64,000 bases of DNA, from NCBI RefSeq assembly GCF_016907835.1, contig NZ_JAFBCT010000001.1, positions 1,736,001-1,800,000 of the forward strand. The letters are read 5' to 3'. The DNA is from Agromyces cerinus. Its GTDB lineage: Bacteria > Actinomycetota > Actinomycetes > Actinomycetales > Microbacteriaceae. Below the pieces are notes generated by a model, which was not told where the DNA came from, ran no database searches, and was given only the letters and a program-made list of their open reading frames with translations. Positions 47,244-57,716 of the stretch are shown in pieces. Numbering within the stretch: the stretch's first letter is position 1; every line of letters starts with the position of its first letter. Made by a program: the position numbers and the translations under genes.

Positions 47244-47858
47244 ATGGCCTCCGAGCATTACTTCTCCTCTCGTCCGGGCGGCGAGGCCACTCTCCGCACC
47301 ATCACCGCGACCCTCGCCGGGCGCGAACTGAAGCTCTCGACCTCGGGCGGCGTCTTCAGTCCCGAGCACCTCGACACCGGCACCCGCATCCTGCTCGACC
47401 GCGCCCCCGCGCCGCCGGCGACCGGCGATCTGCTCGACCTCGGCTGCGGTTGGGGCCCGATCGCGATCTCACTGGCGCTGCGGGCACCGGATGCCACGGT
47501 GTGGGCCGTCGACGTCAACGAGCGCGCCCTCGACCTCGTGCGTCGCAACTGCGCACGCGTCGGCATCACGAACGTCAACGCGGTGCTGCCGGACGATGTT
47601 CCCGGCGACGTGCGCTTCGCGGGCATCTGGTCGAACCCGCCGATCAGGGTCGGCAAGGCCGAGTTGCACGCGCTCCTCGAGCGCTGGCTCCCCCGCCTGG
47701 AAGGCGAGGCGAGTGCGTGGCTCGTCGTCGCGAAGCACCTCGGCGCCGAGTCGCTGCAGCGCTGGATCGGCGATGACCTCGACTTCGAGGTCGACCGTGT
47801 CGCGCAGGACAAGGGCTTCCGGGTGCTCGAGGTGAGCGCGGCGGCATCCGCTCGCTGA
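47244..47858 (+). CDS. RsmC-like class I methyltransferase
   Basis: 204 residues. SAM-binding motif I LLDLGCGWGPIAI near 64, and the N6/N2 purine-type catalytic motif NPPIR near 132. Similar small proteins are annotated as 16S rRNA guanine-N2 methyltransferase (RsmC C-terminal half). rRNA or DNA target not certain. Leaderless start. Divergent from hflX and convergent with dapF. Confidence 0.82.
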   Translation: MASEHYFSSRPGGEATLRTITATLAGRELKLSTSGGVFSPEHLDTGTRILLDRAPAPPATGDLLDLGCGWGPIAISLALRAPDATVWAVDVNERALDLVRRNCARVGITNVNAVLPDDVPGDVRFAGIWSNPPIRVGKAELHALLERWLPRLEGEASAWLVVAKHLGAESLQRWIGDDLDFEVDRVAQDKGFRVLEVSAAASAR

Positions 47859-47897
47859 CCGCGAGGTCCACGCCGTCGAACGGCAGGCGCCGCCGGT

Positions 47898-48779
47898 TCA
47901 GGCGAGGCTGAGCACTCCGTCGAAGACGAGTTCGGCCGGACCCGAGAGCGACACGTGCTCGCCGTCGGCGGCCTGGAACATGCGCACGCCGAGCACACCG
48001 CCGGGCACCTGCACCCGCCAACGGTCCGGAGCGGCCTCGCCGGCCCAGTAGCGCACCGCGAGCGCGGAGGCCACAGCTCCGGTGCCGCACGAGAGCGTCT
48101 CACCCGAGCCGCGCTCGTGCACCCGCATGCGGATGCGCCCGACTCCCTCTTCGACGAGCGGCTCGGCGGGCACGACGAACTCGATGTTGGCGCCCGCCTC
48201 GGGTTCGGGCTCGATGATCGGCTGGTAGGCGAGGTCGAGCCCGTCGAGCTCTTCGTCGTCGGCCAGGGCGACGACGATGTGCGGGTTGCCAACGTCGATG
48301 CCGAGGCCGGGCCGGGCGACCGGCAGGCTCTTGCCGCGCACGAGCGGCTCGCCGCCGGCCAGACGCCAGAGGCCGAGGTCGGCCTCGAACCCCGCCACCG
48401 TGCGTCGCACGGTGCGAACACCGGCACGGGTGCCGATCGCGATCGACTCGTTCGCGCCGAGGTCGGCGAGCCCCTGGTCGATCAGGTAGCTCGTGAAGAC
48501 GCGGATGCCGTTGCCGCACATCTCGGAGACGGTGCCGTCGGCGTTCCAGTAGTCCATGAACCACACCGCATACGGGTCTTCGGCGAGGGCCGCGGCGCCC
48601 GCCTCGAGGTTCGCCGAGCGCACGGCGCGGATGACCCCGTCGGCGCCGACGCCGAACCGGCGGTCGCAGACTGCGGCGATCTGGGTCGGGGTGAGCTCCG
48701 ACTCCCCCTCGGGGTCGCTGAAGAGCACGAAGTCGTTGCCGGTGCCCTGGCCCTTGGTGAACCGCAGATCGAATGCCAT
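47898..48779 (-). CDS. dapF: Diaminopimelate epimerase
   Basis: Makes meso-diaminopimelate for lysine and cell wall. 293 residues, two mirror domains with catalytic Cys88 (MCGNGIR) and Cys231 (SCGTGA). ATG 48779 is 6 nt after TAGACT (48791-48786); this promoter lies in one half of the 57-bp duplication shared with the miaA end. Confidence 0.96.
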   Translation of the reverse strand: MAFDLRFTKGQGTGNDFVLFSDPEGESELTPTQIAAVCDRRFGVGADGVIRAVRSANLEAGAAALAEDPYAVWFMDYWNADGTVSEMCGNGIRVFTSYLIDQGLADLGANESIAIGTRAGVRTVRRTVAGFEADLGLWRLAGGEPLVRGKSLPVARPGLGIDVGNPHIVVALADDEELDGLDLAYQPIIEPEPEAGANIEFVVPAEPLVEEGVGRIRMRVHERGSGETLSCGTGAVASALAVRYWAGEAAPDRWRVQVPGGVLGVRMFQAADGEHVSLSGPAELVFDGVLSLA

Positions 48780-48876
48780 CCGATCAGTCTATGGCTGCGA
48801 TCCGGGCGCCTTCGTGCAGCGCAGATCGATTGCCGTCGGATCAGTCCGTGGCCGCGATCCGGGCGAGTTCGGTGCC
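48763..48876 (-). repeat. 57-bp tandem duplication at the miaA/dapF junction
   Basis: Copies 48763-48819 and 48820-48876 agree at most positions over the first 47 bases. The left copy carries the dapF start and TAGACT box; the right copy carries the miaA stop and a decayed dapF start (ACG in place of ATG). The left copy still shows a ghost of the miaA end (RIAAID then TGA). Confidence 0.85.
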
Positions 48877-49761
48877 TCGCGAGACGGCGTCGTCCGCGTC
48901 GATCATGACCGCTTCGCGGTACCGCTTGAACCAGCTCACCTGGCGGCGGGCGTAGGTCCGGGTGAGCTGCTGCGTCTCGGCGATGGCCTCGGCGCGCGCG
49001 AGCCGGCCCGTGATCTCGCCGAGCGCCTGCGCGTAGCCGATGGCCCTGCGCGCGGTGACGCCCTGCTCGATGCCCGCCGGGATGAGCCCCCGCACCTCGT
49101 CGACGAGTCCGTCTCGCCACATGCCCTCGACCCGCTCGTCGAGGCGCCCGACGAGCGTCGACCGGTCGCTGCGGAGGTGCACGATGCCGTGCGAACGCCA
49201 GGGCATGGGCTCGTCGGGCAACCGCGCGGCCTTCGGCTCCCCGGTCACCTCGATCACCTCGAGGGCGCGCACGAGACGGCGCCCGTTCTGCGCGTCGACG
49301 CTCGCCGCCGTCACGGGGTCGAGCTCGCGGAGACGCGCATGCAGCATGCCGGGGCCCTGCGCGGCGAGCTCCGCCTCGAGCCGGGCGCGCACCGCGGCAT
49401 CCGTGCCCGGAAAGCGGAAGTCGTGGATGACCGACGAGACGTAGAGGCCGGAGCCGCCGACGAGCAGCGCGACCGAGTCGCGGGCGAGGATCTCGTCGAC
49501 CGCGGCGCGCGCCGCCGTCTGGTACTCGGCGACGGATGCCTCGTCGACGACGTCGAGCACGTCGAGGAGGTGATGCGGCACCCCGCGCCGCTCGGCGGGC
49601 GGGAGCTTGGCGGTGCCGATGTCCATGCCCCGATAGAGCTGCATGGCGTCGGCGTTCACCACCTCGGCGACACGGCCGACCCTGCCGTACGCCTCGGCGA
49701 GGTCGAGCGCGAATGCGGACTTGCCCGTGCCGGTCGCGCCGACGATCGCGATGAGCGTCAC
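48841..49761 (-). CDS. miaA: tRNA dimethylallyltransferase
   Basis: Adds the isopentenyl group to A37 of UNN-reading tRNAs. 306 residues: P-loop GATGTGKS near 8, [15 protein letters not shown] near 40, and [14 protein letters not shown] near 237. GTG start at 49761, one base after the miaB stop. MiaA and MiaB act in sequence on the same base, and here they are in one operon. Confidence 0.95.
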   Translation of the reverse strand: MTLIAIVGATGTGKSAFALDLAEAYGRVGRVAEVVNADAMQLYRGMDIGTAKLPPAERRGVPHHLLDVLDVVDEASVAEYQTAARAAVDEILARDSVALLVGGSGLYVSSVIHDFRFPGTDAAVRARLEAELAAQGPGMLHARLRELDPVTAASVDAQNGRRLVRALEVIEVTGEPKAARLPDEPMPWRSHGIVHLRSDRSTLVGRLDERVEGMWRDGLVDEVRGLIPAGIEQGVTARRAIGYAQALGEITGRLARAEAIAETQQLTRTYARRQVSWFKRYREAVMIDADDAVSRGTELARIAATD

Positions 49762-49762
49762 G

Positions 49763-51373
49763 TCAGCGTTGGCCGTCGGTGGGGTCGTAGATCGGCATTG
49801 TGCCCACGCCGGGCGAGATGAGCGGCTCGGCGCCGCGCGCGCGAAGCGTGGGCAAGCCGAGGGACACACGGCCGGCTGCGGATGCCCCAGGCGCGGCCGG
49901 TACGCCGCAGCTCTCTGCCTGCGCGCGATCCCATGCGTCACCGGCCCGGGTGCGGCGAATGCGCAGCGGTGCGTCGTCGAGCGAGTCGGCGATCAGGTGG
50001 AACGGCGCGGCCTGCGTGATGGTCACGGAGACGACGTCACCCGGCCGCGGCAGCTCGGAGCCGGCGGGGACCTCGAAGTGCACGAGGCGGCTGTCTTCGG
50101 CGCGACCGCTCAGGCGGTGCGTCTCTGCGTCCTTCTTGCCCTCGCCGGTCGCGACGAGCACCTCGACGGGGTGACCGATGAGGCGCTGGTTCTCCTCCCA
50201 CGAGATGCGGTCCTGCAGGGCGAGCAGTCGTTCGTAGCGCTCCTGCACGACCTCCTTGGGCACCTGGTCCTCCATCGTCGCCGCAGGCGTGCCGGGGCGG
50301 ATGGAGTACTGGAACGTGAAGGCCGAGGCGAACCGCGCCGCTTCGACGACGCGGAGCGTCTCCTGGAAGTCCGCTTCGGTCTCGCCTGGGAAGCCCACGA
50401 TGATGTCGGTCGAGATCGCCGCGTTCGGGATGCGCGCGCGCACCCGGTCGAGGATGCCGAGGAACTTCTCGGAGCGGTAGGAGCGGCGCATCGCCTTCAG
50501 CACGCGGTCGGAACCCGACTGCAGGGGCATGTGCAGCTGCGGCATGACGTTCGACGTCTCGGCCATCGCGTCGATGACGTCGTCGGTGAACGCGGCGGGG
50601 TGGGGGCTCGTGAAGCGGATGCGCTCGAGGCCCTCGATCTGGCCCGCCGCACGGAGCAGCTTGCCGAACGCCTGGCGGTCGCCGAACTCGACGCCGTAGG
50701 AGTTGACGTTCTGGCCGAGCAGCGTGATCTCCATCACGCCGTCGTCGACGAGCGCCTGCATCTCGGCGAGGATGTCGCCGGGCCGGCGATCTTTCTCTTT
50801 GCCGCGAAGCGCCGGCACGATGCAGAAGGTGCAGGTGTTGTTGCAGCCGACCGAGATCGACACCCATCCGCTGTAGCTGGAGTCGCGCTTCGTGGGCAGC
50901 GTCGACGGGAACACCTCGAGCGAGTCGAGGATCTCGAGCTGCGCCTCGTCGTTGTGGCGGGCACGCTCGAGCAGGCTGGGCAGCGCGCCCATGTTGTGGG
51001 TGCCGAAGACGACATCGACCCAGGGCGCCTTCTCGAGGATGACGTTCTTGTCCTTCTGGGCGAGGCATCCGCCGACGGCGATCTGCATGCCCTCGTGGCG
51101 GCGCTTGACCGACGCGAGGTGACCGAGGTTGCCGTAGAGCTTGTTGTCGGCGTTCTCGCGGACGGCGCAGGTGTTGATGACCACGACGTCGGGCTCCGCG
51201 CCGTCGGCGGGCACGTACCCGGCGGCCTCGAGCGAGCCCGAGAGCCGCTCGGAGTCGTGCACGTTCATCTGGCACCCGAAGGTGCGGACCTCGTAGGTGC
51301 GCGGCGTCGTTGCCGCTCCGGCGAGCGAGTCGCCGGGCACCTCATCAATGGAGACGTCGTGAATGGTGCTCAT
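49763..51373 (-). CDS. miaB: tRNA-2-methylthio-N6-dimethylallyladenosine synthase
   Basis: Radical SAM methylthiotransferase. 536 residues: N-terminal UPF0004 domain with Cys34, Cys69 and Cys103 for the second cluster; radical SAM Cys177, Cys181, Cys184 ([12 protein letters not shown]); C-terminal TRAM domain about 400-470. The last 55 or so residues form an extra tail rich in A, G and P. Confidence 0.96.
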   Translation of the reverse strand: MSTIHDVSIDEVPGDSLAGAATTPRTYEVRTFGCQMNVHDSERLSGSLEAAGYVPADGAEPDVVVINTCAVRENADNKLYGNLGHLASVKRRHEGMQIAVGGCLAQKDKNVILEKAPWVDVVFGTHNMGALPSLLERARHNDEAQLEILDSLEVFPSTLPTKRDSSYSGWVSISVGCNNTCTFCIVPALRGKEKDRRPGDILAEMQALVDDGVMEITLLGQNVNSYGVEFGDRQAFGKLLRAAGQIEGLERIRFTSPHPAAFTDDVIDAMAETSNVMPQLHMPLQSGSDRVLKAMRRSYRSEKFLGILDRVRARIPNAAISTDIIVGFPGETEADFQETLRVVEAARFASAFTFQYSIRPGTPAATMEDQVPKEVVQERYERLLALQDRISWEENQRLIGHPVEVLVATGEGKKDAETHRLSGRAEDSRLVHFEVPAGSELPRPGDVVSVTITQAAPFHLIADSLDDAPLRIRRTRAGDAWDRAQAESCGVPAAPGASAAGRVSLGLPTLRARGAEPLISPGVGTMPIYDPTDGQR

Positions 51374-51385
51374 GATCGCACCAGT

Positions 51386-52114
51386 TTACGAGCCTTCGGC
51401 AGCCAGTGCCGCCGTCACCGCCTCGCGCACGACATCGCCCGGGTAGCCCCGCCGCTGGAGGAACGCCGACAGCCGGCGCTCGGCGGTCTGCCGGTCGAGC
51501 CCGCGCAGCTGACGTGCCCGTCGCTCGGCGACGGCCCTCGCGTTCTCGAGCTCGGTCTCGGGGTCGAGGTCTTCGACCGCCGCCCGCGCGAGCGCGTTGT
51601 CGACGCCGCGGCGCCCGAGCTCCTGCATGATCGCGCCGCTGCCCCGGCCGCGGCGCACGCCGTGACTGTGCACGACCTGCTCGGCGAGCTTCGCGTCGTC
51701 GAGATAGCCGAGCCGTTCGTAGCGCTCGATCCACTCCTCGACCTCGATGTCGTCGAGCCCGTGCTCGACGAGCACCGCGCGCACCTCGGAGACCGAGAGC
51801 GCCGAACGGCGCAGCCGTGAGATGACGAGCCGGTCGATGCGCTCATCGCGCTCCGCCCCGGACTCTTCGGGCTCCGACGGCTCTCGTGACTCCGACCCCG
51901 CCTCGGACTCGGCCCAGGTCTCGTTGCGCGACACCGAGCGAAGGCGACCACGACCTCCGTCGGCCTTCTGGCGATTCCGTGGCGCCGCAACGGGCGGCGA
52001 CTCGGGTTCAGCCGTCGGACGGCTCCGTGATGCCGCAACCGGCGGCGTCGGCTCGGCCTTCGCCCACGGCAGGTACGTGACCGGGGCGAGTCGTTCTGAT
52101 GATGCGTCGCTCAT
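51386..52114 (-). CDS. recX: Regulatory protein RecX with long N-terminal extension
   Basis: Binds and restrains RecA filaments. 242 residues; the RecX domain covers about 90-240 (three helical repeats, [47 protein letters not shown]). The first 90 residues are a low-complexity, charged, Pro/Ala-rich stretch with two PPVAA blocks, longer than in E. coli. Start at MSDASSE (52114). 34 nt after recA, so co-transcribed. Confidence 0.92.
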   Translation of the reverse strand: MSDASSERLAPVTYLPWAKAEPTPPVAASRSRPTAEPESPPVAAPRNRQKADGGRGRLRSVSRNETWAESEAGSESREPSEPEESGAERDERIDRLVISRLRRSALSVSEVRAVLVEHGLDDIEVEEWIERYERLGYLDDAKLAEQVVHSHGVRRGRGSGAIMQELGRRGVDNALARAAVEDLDPETELENARAVAERRARQLRGLDRQTAERRLSAFLQRRGYPGDVVREAVTAALAAEGS

Positions 52115-52148
52115 GTCTGACTCACCCCGGTCGTGTCGTGGTTCTTGC

Positions 52149-53219
<1,071 letters not shown>

Positions 53220-53444
53220 GGGTGGGGCTCCTTCGATGCTCGATTGCTGCTGCCTCTAGGCTGTCGTTCCACGTTGCGGGTGCTGACCGTTCGGTGCTGA
53301 CCTGCGGGGTCGTGCGACAAGGCGGTTGCGGTGTGTTCCGATGCATCGACCGTATGGTCGGCCACCGACATCCGACGCCGAACTCGACGGGGATGTGGAC
53401 AGCTGCACTGGAGCTCCTGCTGTTGAGGAGCCTACCCCAGCTCC

Positions 53445-53488
53445 CGAACGCATGTTCGAAGACGCGCCCGCGTGTCGAACACGTCTTC
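53445..53488 (-). promoter_or_regulatory. LexA-type boxes upstream of recA
   Basis: CGAACgcatGTTCG (53445-53458) is a perfect GAAC-N4-GTTC box. A second, GAACacgtCTTC (53477-53488), has one mismatch. A candidate -10 TAGGCT lies at 53434-53429. This gives a recA leader of about 200 nt; the rest of 53220-53532 holds no gene. Confidence 0.75.
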
Positions 53489-53532
53489 GGACGCGAGTGC
53501 GAGCGTCGATGGCACGTCGAACGGCGGCGCCG

Positions 53533-53778
53533 CTACGGGTGCCGCGGCGAGCGCGTCTCCCCGGGCACCGGGCGGCCGGCGCCGTGCCGGCGCTCCTCCG
53601 GGACATCCGTCGCCTCGCAGAGGGCGAGCCAGACCTCGCGCGGGCGCACCCCGGCGGCGAGCGCCTCACGGGCGGTGCGGCCGCCGAGCGCGGTGAGCAC
53701 GAGGTCGCCGACGACCGCGCCGCCGTAGCCGACGCCGAACTCCTCCGCGACCGCGGCCTGGAACTCGCTCTGCTTCAC
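53533..53778 (-). CDS. DUF3046 family protein
   Basis: 81 residues, unknown function. Core GRTAREALAAGVRPREVWLALCEATDVP is the family hallmark. Always found beside recA in actinobacteria (Rv2738c). GTG start at 53778 with GAGGTGAT 5 nt before it. Its short Arg/Pro-rich tail is typical. Confidence 0.85.
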   Translation of the reverse strand: MKQSEFQAAVAEEFGVGYGGAVVGDLVLTALGGRTAREALAAGVRPREVWLALCEATDVPEERRHGAGRPVPGETRSPRHP

Positions 53779-53847
53779 CGGATCACCTCTGGACAGACGA
53801 TCGGCCGGTCTCACGACCGGCCGATCTGCGTTGCGTATAGGGAGTGG

Positions 53848-54156
53848 TCAGCGGACCATCAGGTCGGCGTCGAACTCTGCCACGAGCTCGTCGGGCAGAC
53901 TGTCGGGCACCACCGAGAGGCCTTCGAGCACCGCGATGCGGTCGCCGACCTCGTGCATGATCACCGAGATGGGCGTGTCGAGCGCATCGGCGACGGAGGC
54001 GAGGATCTCGGAGGACGCCTCTTTCTGGCCTCGCTCCACCTCGCTCAGGTAGCCGAGCGCGACGCTGGCCTTGGACGCGACCTGACGAAGGGTACGACCC
54101 TTCTGCAGACGGAAGTCCCTCAGCACATCGCCGATCTCCTGTCGAACCAGGACCAT
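53848..54156 (-). CDS. clgR: ClgR-type XRE transcriptional regulator
   Basis: 102 residues. Helix-turn-helix about 10-65 (RTLRQVASKASVALGYLSEVERGQKEAS), C-terminal HEVGDRIAVLEG. The same motif string marks ClgR, activator of clp proteases and stress genes; its place between recA/DUF3046 and cinA/pgsA/ftsK also fits. Start has AAGGAGG. Confidence 0.9.
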   Translation of the reverse strand: MVLVRQEIGDVLRDFRLQKGRTLRQVASKASVALGYLSEVERGQKEASSEILASVADALDTPISVIMHEVGDRIAVLEGLSVVPDSLPDELVAEFDADLMVR

Positions 54157-54301
54157 CGGGAACCTCCTTCTCTCTGCCTGCGGCTCCCCCGGAGCCGGAA
54201 ACGGGAGCGTCAGTCTAGCCGACTCTCCGTTGTACCAATCTAGCGTTGCACACTGGGGCTTTCGTGTGAACCTGCCACATGTAACAGGGTGTTCACGAAG
54301 A
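54157..54301. promoter_or_regulatory. clgR promoter region and tctA 3' flank
   Basis: Minus-strand boxes TAGACT and TAGATT are possible clgR -10 sites. An imperfect inverted repeat (GTGAAC...GTTCAC, 54266-54296) just after the tctA stop may be its terminator. No att-like repeat or remnant of a mobile element was found. Confidence 0.35.
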
Positions 54302-55903
54302 CTATTCCGCGTCCCGGCCGGAATTCCCTCGACGCCCGGATGTCTCGCGCTCCCGATCCTCGATGGCCGCGATCGCCGCCGTCGGTACGAGCGTCGGCGT
54401 CGCCTCGAGCTTCGCCTTGCGCCGCTTCAGCCAGATGCCGAGCACGATGATGACGGCGAGCGTGCTGTAGGCCACGATCGCGAACGGGCTGTGCACGAGA
54501 TAGGCGAGGTCGCCCTGGCTGATGGCCATCGACTTGCGCAGCTGCTCCTCGGCCATCGGACCGAGGATGCCGCCGACCACCATCGGCGCCACCGGGTACC
54601 CGTAGCGGCGCATGAAGAAGCCGACGAGGCCGACGACGAGCAGGGTCACCGTGTCGAAGACGTTGAAGTGCAGCGCGTAGGCCCCGAGCCCCGCGAAGGC
54701 GAGGATGCCCGCGTAGAGGTACGGCCGAGGGATGCGCAGCACCTTCACCCACATGCCGACGAGCGGCAGGTTCAGCACGAGCAGCATGACGTTGCCGATG
54801 TAGAGGCTCGCGATGAGCGCCCAGACGAGCCCCGACTGGTTCTCGAAGAGCATCGGCCCAGGGCGGATCCCGTAGGACTGGAACGCCGAGATGATGATCG
54901 CGGCCGTCGCCGTGGTCGGCAGCCCGAGCGTGAGGAGCGGAACCAGCACGCCCGCGGCCGCGGCGTTGTTGGCGGCCTCCGGACCCGCGACCCCCTCGAT
55001 CGCGCCGCGGCCGAACTCGGCCCGCGCATCGCCCTTCGCGAGCTTCCGCTCCGCCGCGTACGAGAGGAAGGTCGCGACATCCGCCCCGCCCGCCGGGATC
55101 GTGCCGATCGGGAAGCCGATCGCGGTGCCGCGCAGCCACGGTCGCCACGAGCGCGACCAGTCGCTGCGGGTCATCCAGCTGCGCCACCCCTTCGTGACCG
55201 GGATGACGCGCACCGCCCCGTGCCGGAGTCGCGACGCCACGTAGAGCGTCTCGCCGAGAGCGAAGAGGCCGACGGCGATGATCACGACGTCGATGCCGTC
55301 GGCGAGGCTCGGGATGCCGAAGGTGTAGCGCTGCTGTCCCGAGAGCACCTCGGTGCCGACGAGTCCGAGCAGCAGGCCGAGGCCGAGCGAGACGAGTCCG
55401 CGCGGCACGCTCGACCCGAGCAGCGCGCCGACCGTGAGGAAGGCGACGACGATGAGGGCGAAGTAGTCGGCGGGGCCGAGCTGCACCGCGAGCTTCGAGA
55501 TGCCGGGTGCGAGGAAGGTGAGCGCGAGGGTCGCCGCCGTTCCCGCGACGAACGACCCGATCGCCGCCGTCGCGAGGGCCGCCGCACCGCGACCGGCCTT
55601 CGCCATCCGGTTGCCCTCGAGCGCCGTCACGATCGACGCGGACTCCCCCGGCGTGTTCAGCAGGATCGAGGTCGTCGACCCGCCGTACATGCCGCCGTAG
55701 TAGATGCCGGCGAAGACGATGAGTGCACCCGTCGGGTCGAGCGAGTACGTGAGCGGGAGCAGGAGCGCGACGGTCATCGCCGGGCCGATGCCCGGCAGCA
55801 CGCCGACGGCGGTGCCGATGAACACGCCGAACAGGGCGTAGAGCAGGTACTGGGGCTGCAGCGCGGTGGCGAAGCCCTCGAGCAGTGCGGTGAGGCTATC
55901 CAT
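54302..55903 (-). CDS. tctA: Tripartite tricarboxylate transporter, large membrane subunit TctA
   Basis: About 12 transmembrane segments in 533 residues. Family motifs: [17 protein letters not shown] near 34, [20 protein letters not shown] near 68, and later [18 protein letters not shown] [11 protein letters not shown]. Secondary, proton- or sodium-driven uptake of citrate or other carboxylates. Starts 8 nt inside the tctB end. Substrate unknown. Confidence 0.94.
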   Translation of the reverse strand: MDSLTALLEGFATALQPQYLLYALFGVFIGTAVGVLPGIGPAMTVALLLPLTYSLDPTGALIVFAGIYYGGMYGGSTTSILLNTPGESASIVTALEGNRMAKAGRGAAALATAAIGSFVAGTAATLALTFLAPGISKLAVQLGPADYFALIVVAFLTVGALLGSSVPRGLVSLGLGLLLGLVGTEVLSGQQRYTFGIPSLADGIDVVIIAVGLFALGETLYVASRLRHGAVRVIPVTKGWRSWMTRSDWSRSWRPWLRGTAIGFPIGTIPAGGADVATFLSYAAERKLAKGDARAEFGRGAIEGVAGPEAANNAAAAGVLVPLLTLGLPTTATAAIIISAFQSYGIRPGPMLFENQSGLVWALIASLYIGNVMLLVLNLPLVGMWVKVLRIPRPYLYAGILAFAGLGAYALHFNVFDTVTLLVVGLVGFFMRRYGYPVAPMVVGGILGPMAEEQLRKSMAISQGDLAYLVHSPFAIVAYSTLAVIIVLGIWLKRRKAKLEATPTLVPTAAIAAIEDRERETSGRRGNSGRDAE

Positions 55904-56453
55904 GGAAGATCGGGATCCAGTCGAGGAGGGGGCCGGCGGGCAGCGAGAGGCCGAGCCACGAGCCGAAGACGAGTTGGGTGACGAGTCCGAGTCCGAACCC
56001 GACGGCGACGGCCATCCACCAGCGCTTCGCGCCGAGCGACCAGGCCGCGCCCGCGAAGAGCACCGTCACCGCGAGCGGCCAGCCGGCGAACTCGATGAGC
56101 ACGATCTGCGAGAGGAAGCAGACGACGAGCTTGGCCACCGTGAGCCAGTCGGTCGGGGCGTCGGGGTCGACGTCCTCCCCCTCGTCGGGCACGCCGCGGC
56201 GACCGCGCAGCAGTTGCACCACGACGGCGACGGATGCCGCGACGAGCAGCACCCCGACGGCGTACGGGAAGACCCGGGGACCGAGCACGCTCGCCGAACC
56301 CGGCGGCACCCGGATGAATCCGGCGCCGATGATCGCGTACAGGCCGAGCGCGGCGCACACCGCGGCGAAGACGAACTCGCCGATCGGTGCACGAACGGGG
56401 GCGGCTCCCCCCGACGCCGAAGCGTCGAGGGGAGCCGGTGTCGCATCGGTCAC
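55896..56453 (-). CDS. tctB: Tripartite tricarboxylate transporter, small membrane subunit TctB
   Basis: 185 residues, four transmembrane segments (about 25-45, 58-80, 110-135, 145-170), as typical for TctB. GTG start at 56453 overlapping the tctC stop (GTGA). Sequence conservation in this family is low; call rests on position and topology. Confidence 0.85.
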   Translation of the reverse strand: MTDATPAPLDASASGGAAPVRAPIGEFVFAAVCAALGLYAIIGAGFIRVPPGSASVLGPRVFPYAVGVLLVAASVAVVVQLLRGRRGVPDEGEDVDPDAPTDWLTVAKLVVCFLSQIVLIEFAGWPLAVTVLFAGAAWSLGAKRWWMAVAVGFGLGLVTQLVFGSWLGLSLPAGPLLDWIPIFHG

Positions 56454-57517
56454 GGCGCGACCAGGCCGATCGTCGTGAGCGTCTCGGTCACCTCGGCGAT
56501 GTCGCCGTCGAGGAACGACTGGAACTCGTCGCCGACGAGGAACGCGTCGGCCCAGCCCTTGTCGGCGAGCGTCGCAGTCCAGCCCTCCGAGTCGTGCAGC
56601 TCGGTGACGAGCGCGGTGAGCGCCTCGACGTCGGCGTCCGAGATGCCGCCGGGCGCGAGGAGGCCACGCCAATTGGTGAGCTCGACGTCGTAGCCCTCCT
56701 CGACGAGCGTCGGGGTGTCGGGCAGCAGCTCGACGGGCTCGGGCGAAGAGACCGCGAGGGCGCGGAGCTCGCCGGCCTCGATCTGCTCGACGAACTCGCC
56801 GACGCCCGAGATGCCCGCCTGCACGGTGTTGCCGAGCAGCATCGTGACGGCCTCGCCGCCGCCCGAGTTCGGGATGTAGTTGAGCGTCGAGGGGATGTCG
56901 GCCGGGTCGACCCCGGCCTCGGTGAGCAGCATGCCGGCGAGGATGTGGTCGGCGCCGCCGGCCGAACCTCCGGTCACCGAGATCGCCGCGCCCTCCTCGA
57001 CGATCGCGTCGACGAGGTCCTCGGCCGTCTTGTACGGCGAGGAGGCCGGCACCACGAGCACCAGCGCCTCCTCGGTGAGCTTCGCGATCGGGGTCATGTC
57101 CTCGATGCGCACATCGGAGGCGTTCGTCTCGACGGCGCCGACCATGACGAGACCGGTGACCATGAGCGTCGCCGGGTCCTTCTCGTTGGCCAGCGAGGCG
57201 AGCCCGACAGTGCCGCCGGCGCCGCCGATGTTCTGCACCGGCGCCTGCGTGACGAGGCCCTCGTCAGTCAGCACCTGGGACATGGCGCGGGCCGTCTGGT
57301 CCCAGCCGCCGCCGGGGTCGGCTGGGGCGATGAGGTTCACGGCGTCGAGGGATGCCGCTGCGGCATCCGCCTCGCCTCCGCCGCCGCCGGCCGGGGCCGC
57401 GCATGCGGCGAGGCCGAGCAGTGCAGCCGTGCCGACGCTCGCGAACGCGATGCGCGCCGCCGTGCGAGGGGTTCGAGTGAGTGCGGCCGACGTGCGCGGC
57501 CAGCTGTGAGATCGCAA
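56450..57517 (-). CDS. tctC: Tripartite tricarboxylate-binding lipoprotein TctC
   Basis: High-affinity extracytoplasmic receptor. 355 residues. Start taken at TTG 57517 with AAGGAGGA 3-4 nt before it; an upstream ATG would place that site inside the gene. Lipobox LAAC (Cys39). Bug-family features: VNLIAPADPGGGWDQTARAM near 60, and GGAGGTVG near 98. Citrate or another carboxylate is a family guess. Confidence 0.92.
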   Translation of the reverse strand: MRSHSWPRTSAALTRTPRTAARIAFASVGTAALLGLAACAAPAGGGGGEADAAAASLDAVNLIAPADPGGGWDQTARAMSQVLTDEGLVTQAPVQNIGGAGGTVGLASLANEKDPATLMVTGLVMVGAVETNASDVRIEDMTPIAKLTEEALVLVVPASSPYKTAEDLVDAIVEEGAAISVTGGSAGGADHILAGMLLTEAGVDPADIPSTLNYIPNSGGGEAVTMLLGNTVQAGISGVGEFVEQIEAGELRALAVSSPEPVELLPDTPTLVEEGYDVELTNWRGLLAPGGISDADVEALTALVTELHDSEGWTATLADKGWADAFLVGDEFQSFLDGDIAEVTETLTTIGLVAP

Positions 57518-57608
57518 TGCTCCTCCTTGAGTGCCCGGGTTCATCCGCGGGCTGACGATCGGTGTGCCGCCGACGTTAGGAGGGGCGTCACCCGGGTCGG
57601 AAGTCTGC

Positions 57609-57659
57609 GGTCGTAAGGGTCGTAGTGGTCGTTTCGGTCGATTCGGTCGTATTGGTCAC
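57609..57659. repeat. Six 9-bp direct repeats GGTCGTNNN
   Basis: GGTCGT occurs at 57609, 57618, 57627, 57645, with GGTCGA at 57636 and GGTCAC at 57654, all exactly 9 bp apart with differing 3-bp spacers. Lies midway between tctC and the sensor-kinase gene. Likely binding sites for the adjacent response regulator. Confidence 0.9.
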
Positions 57660-57716
57660 GGGCTCGTGGACGCCCGCCCGGTCGCGGTGCTGCACACTTG
57701 ACAGGTGGGCCGGTCG

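Noticed and set aside
49643..51820. 725-codon plus-strand frame
   Set aside because: Antisense to miaB and parts of miaA and recX; no recognisable domain.
54230..55981. 583-codon plus-strand frame
   Set aside because: Antisense to tctA; almost only Arg, Asp, Glu, His and Ala.
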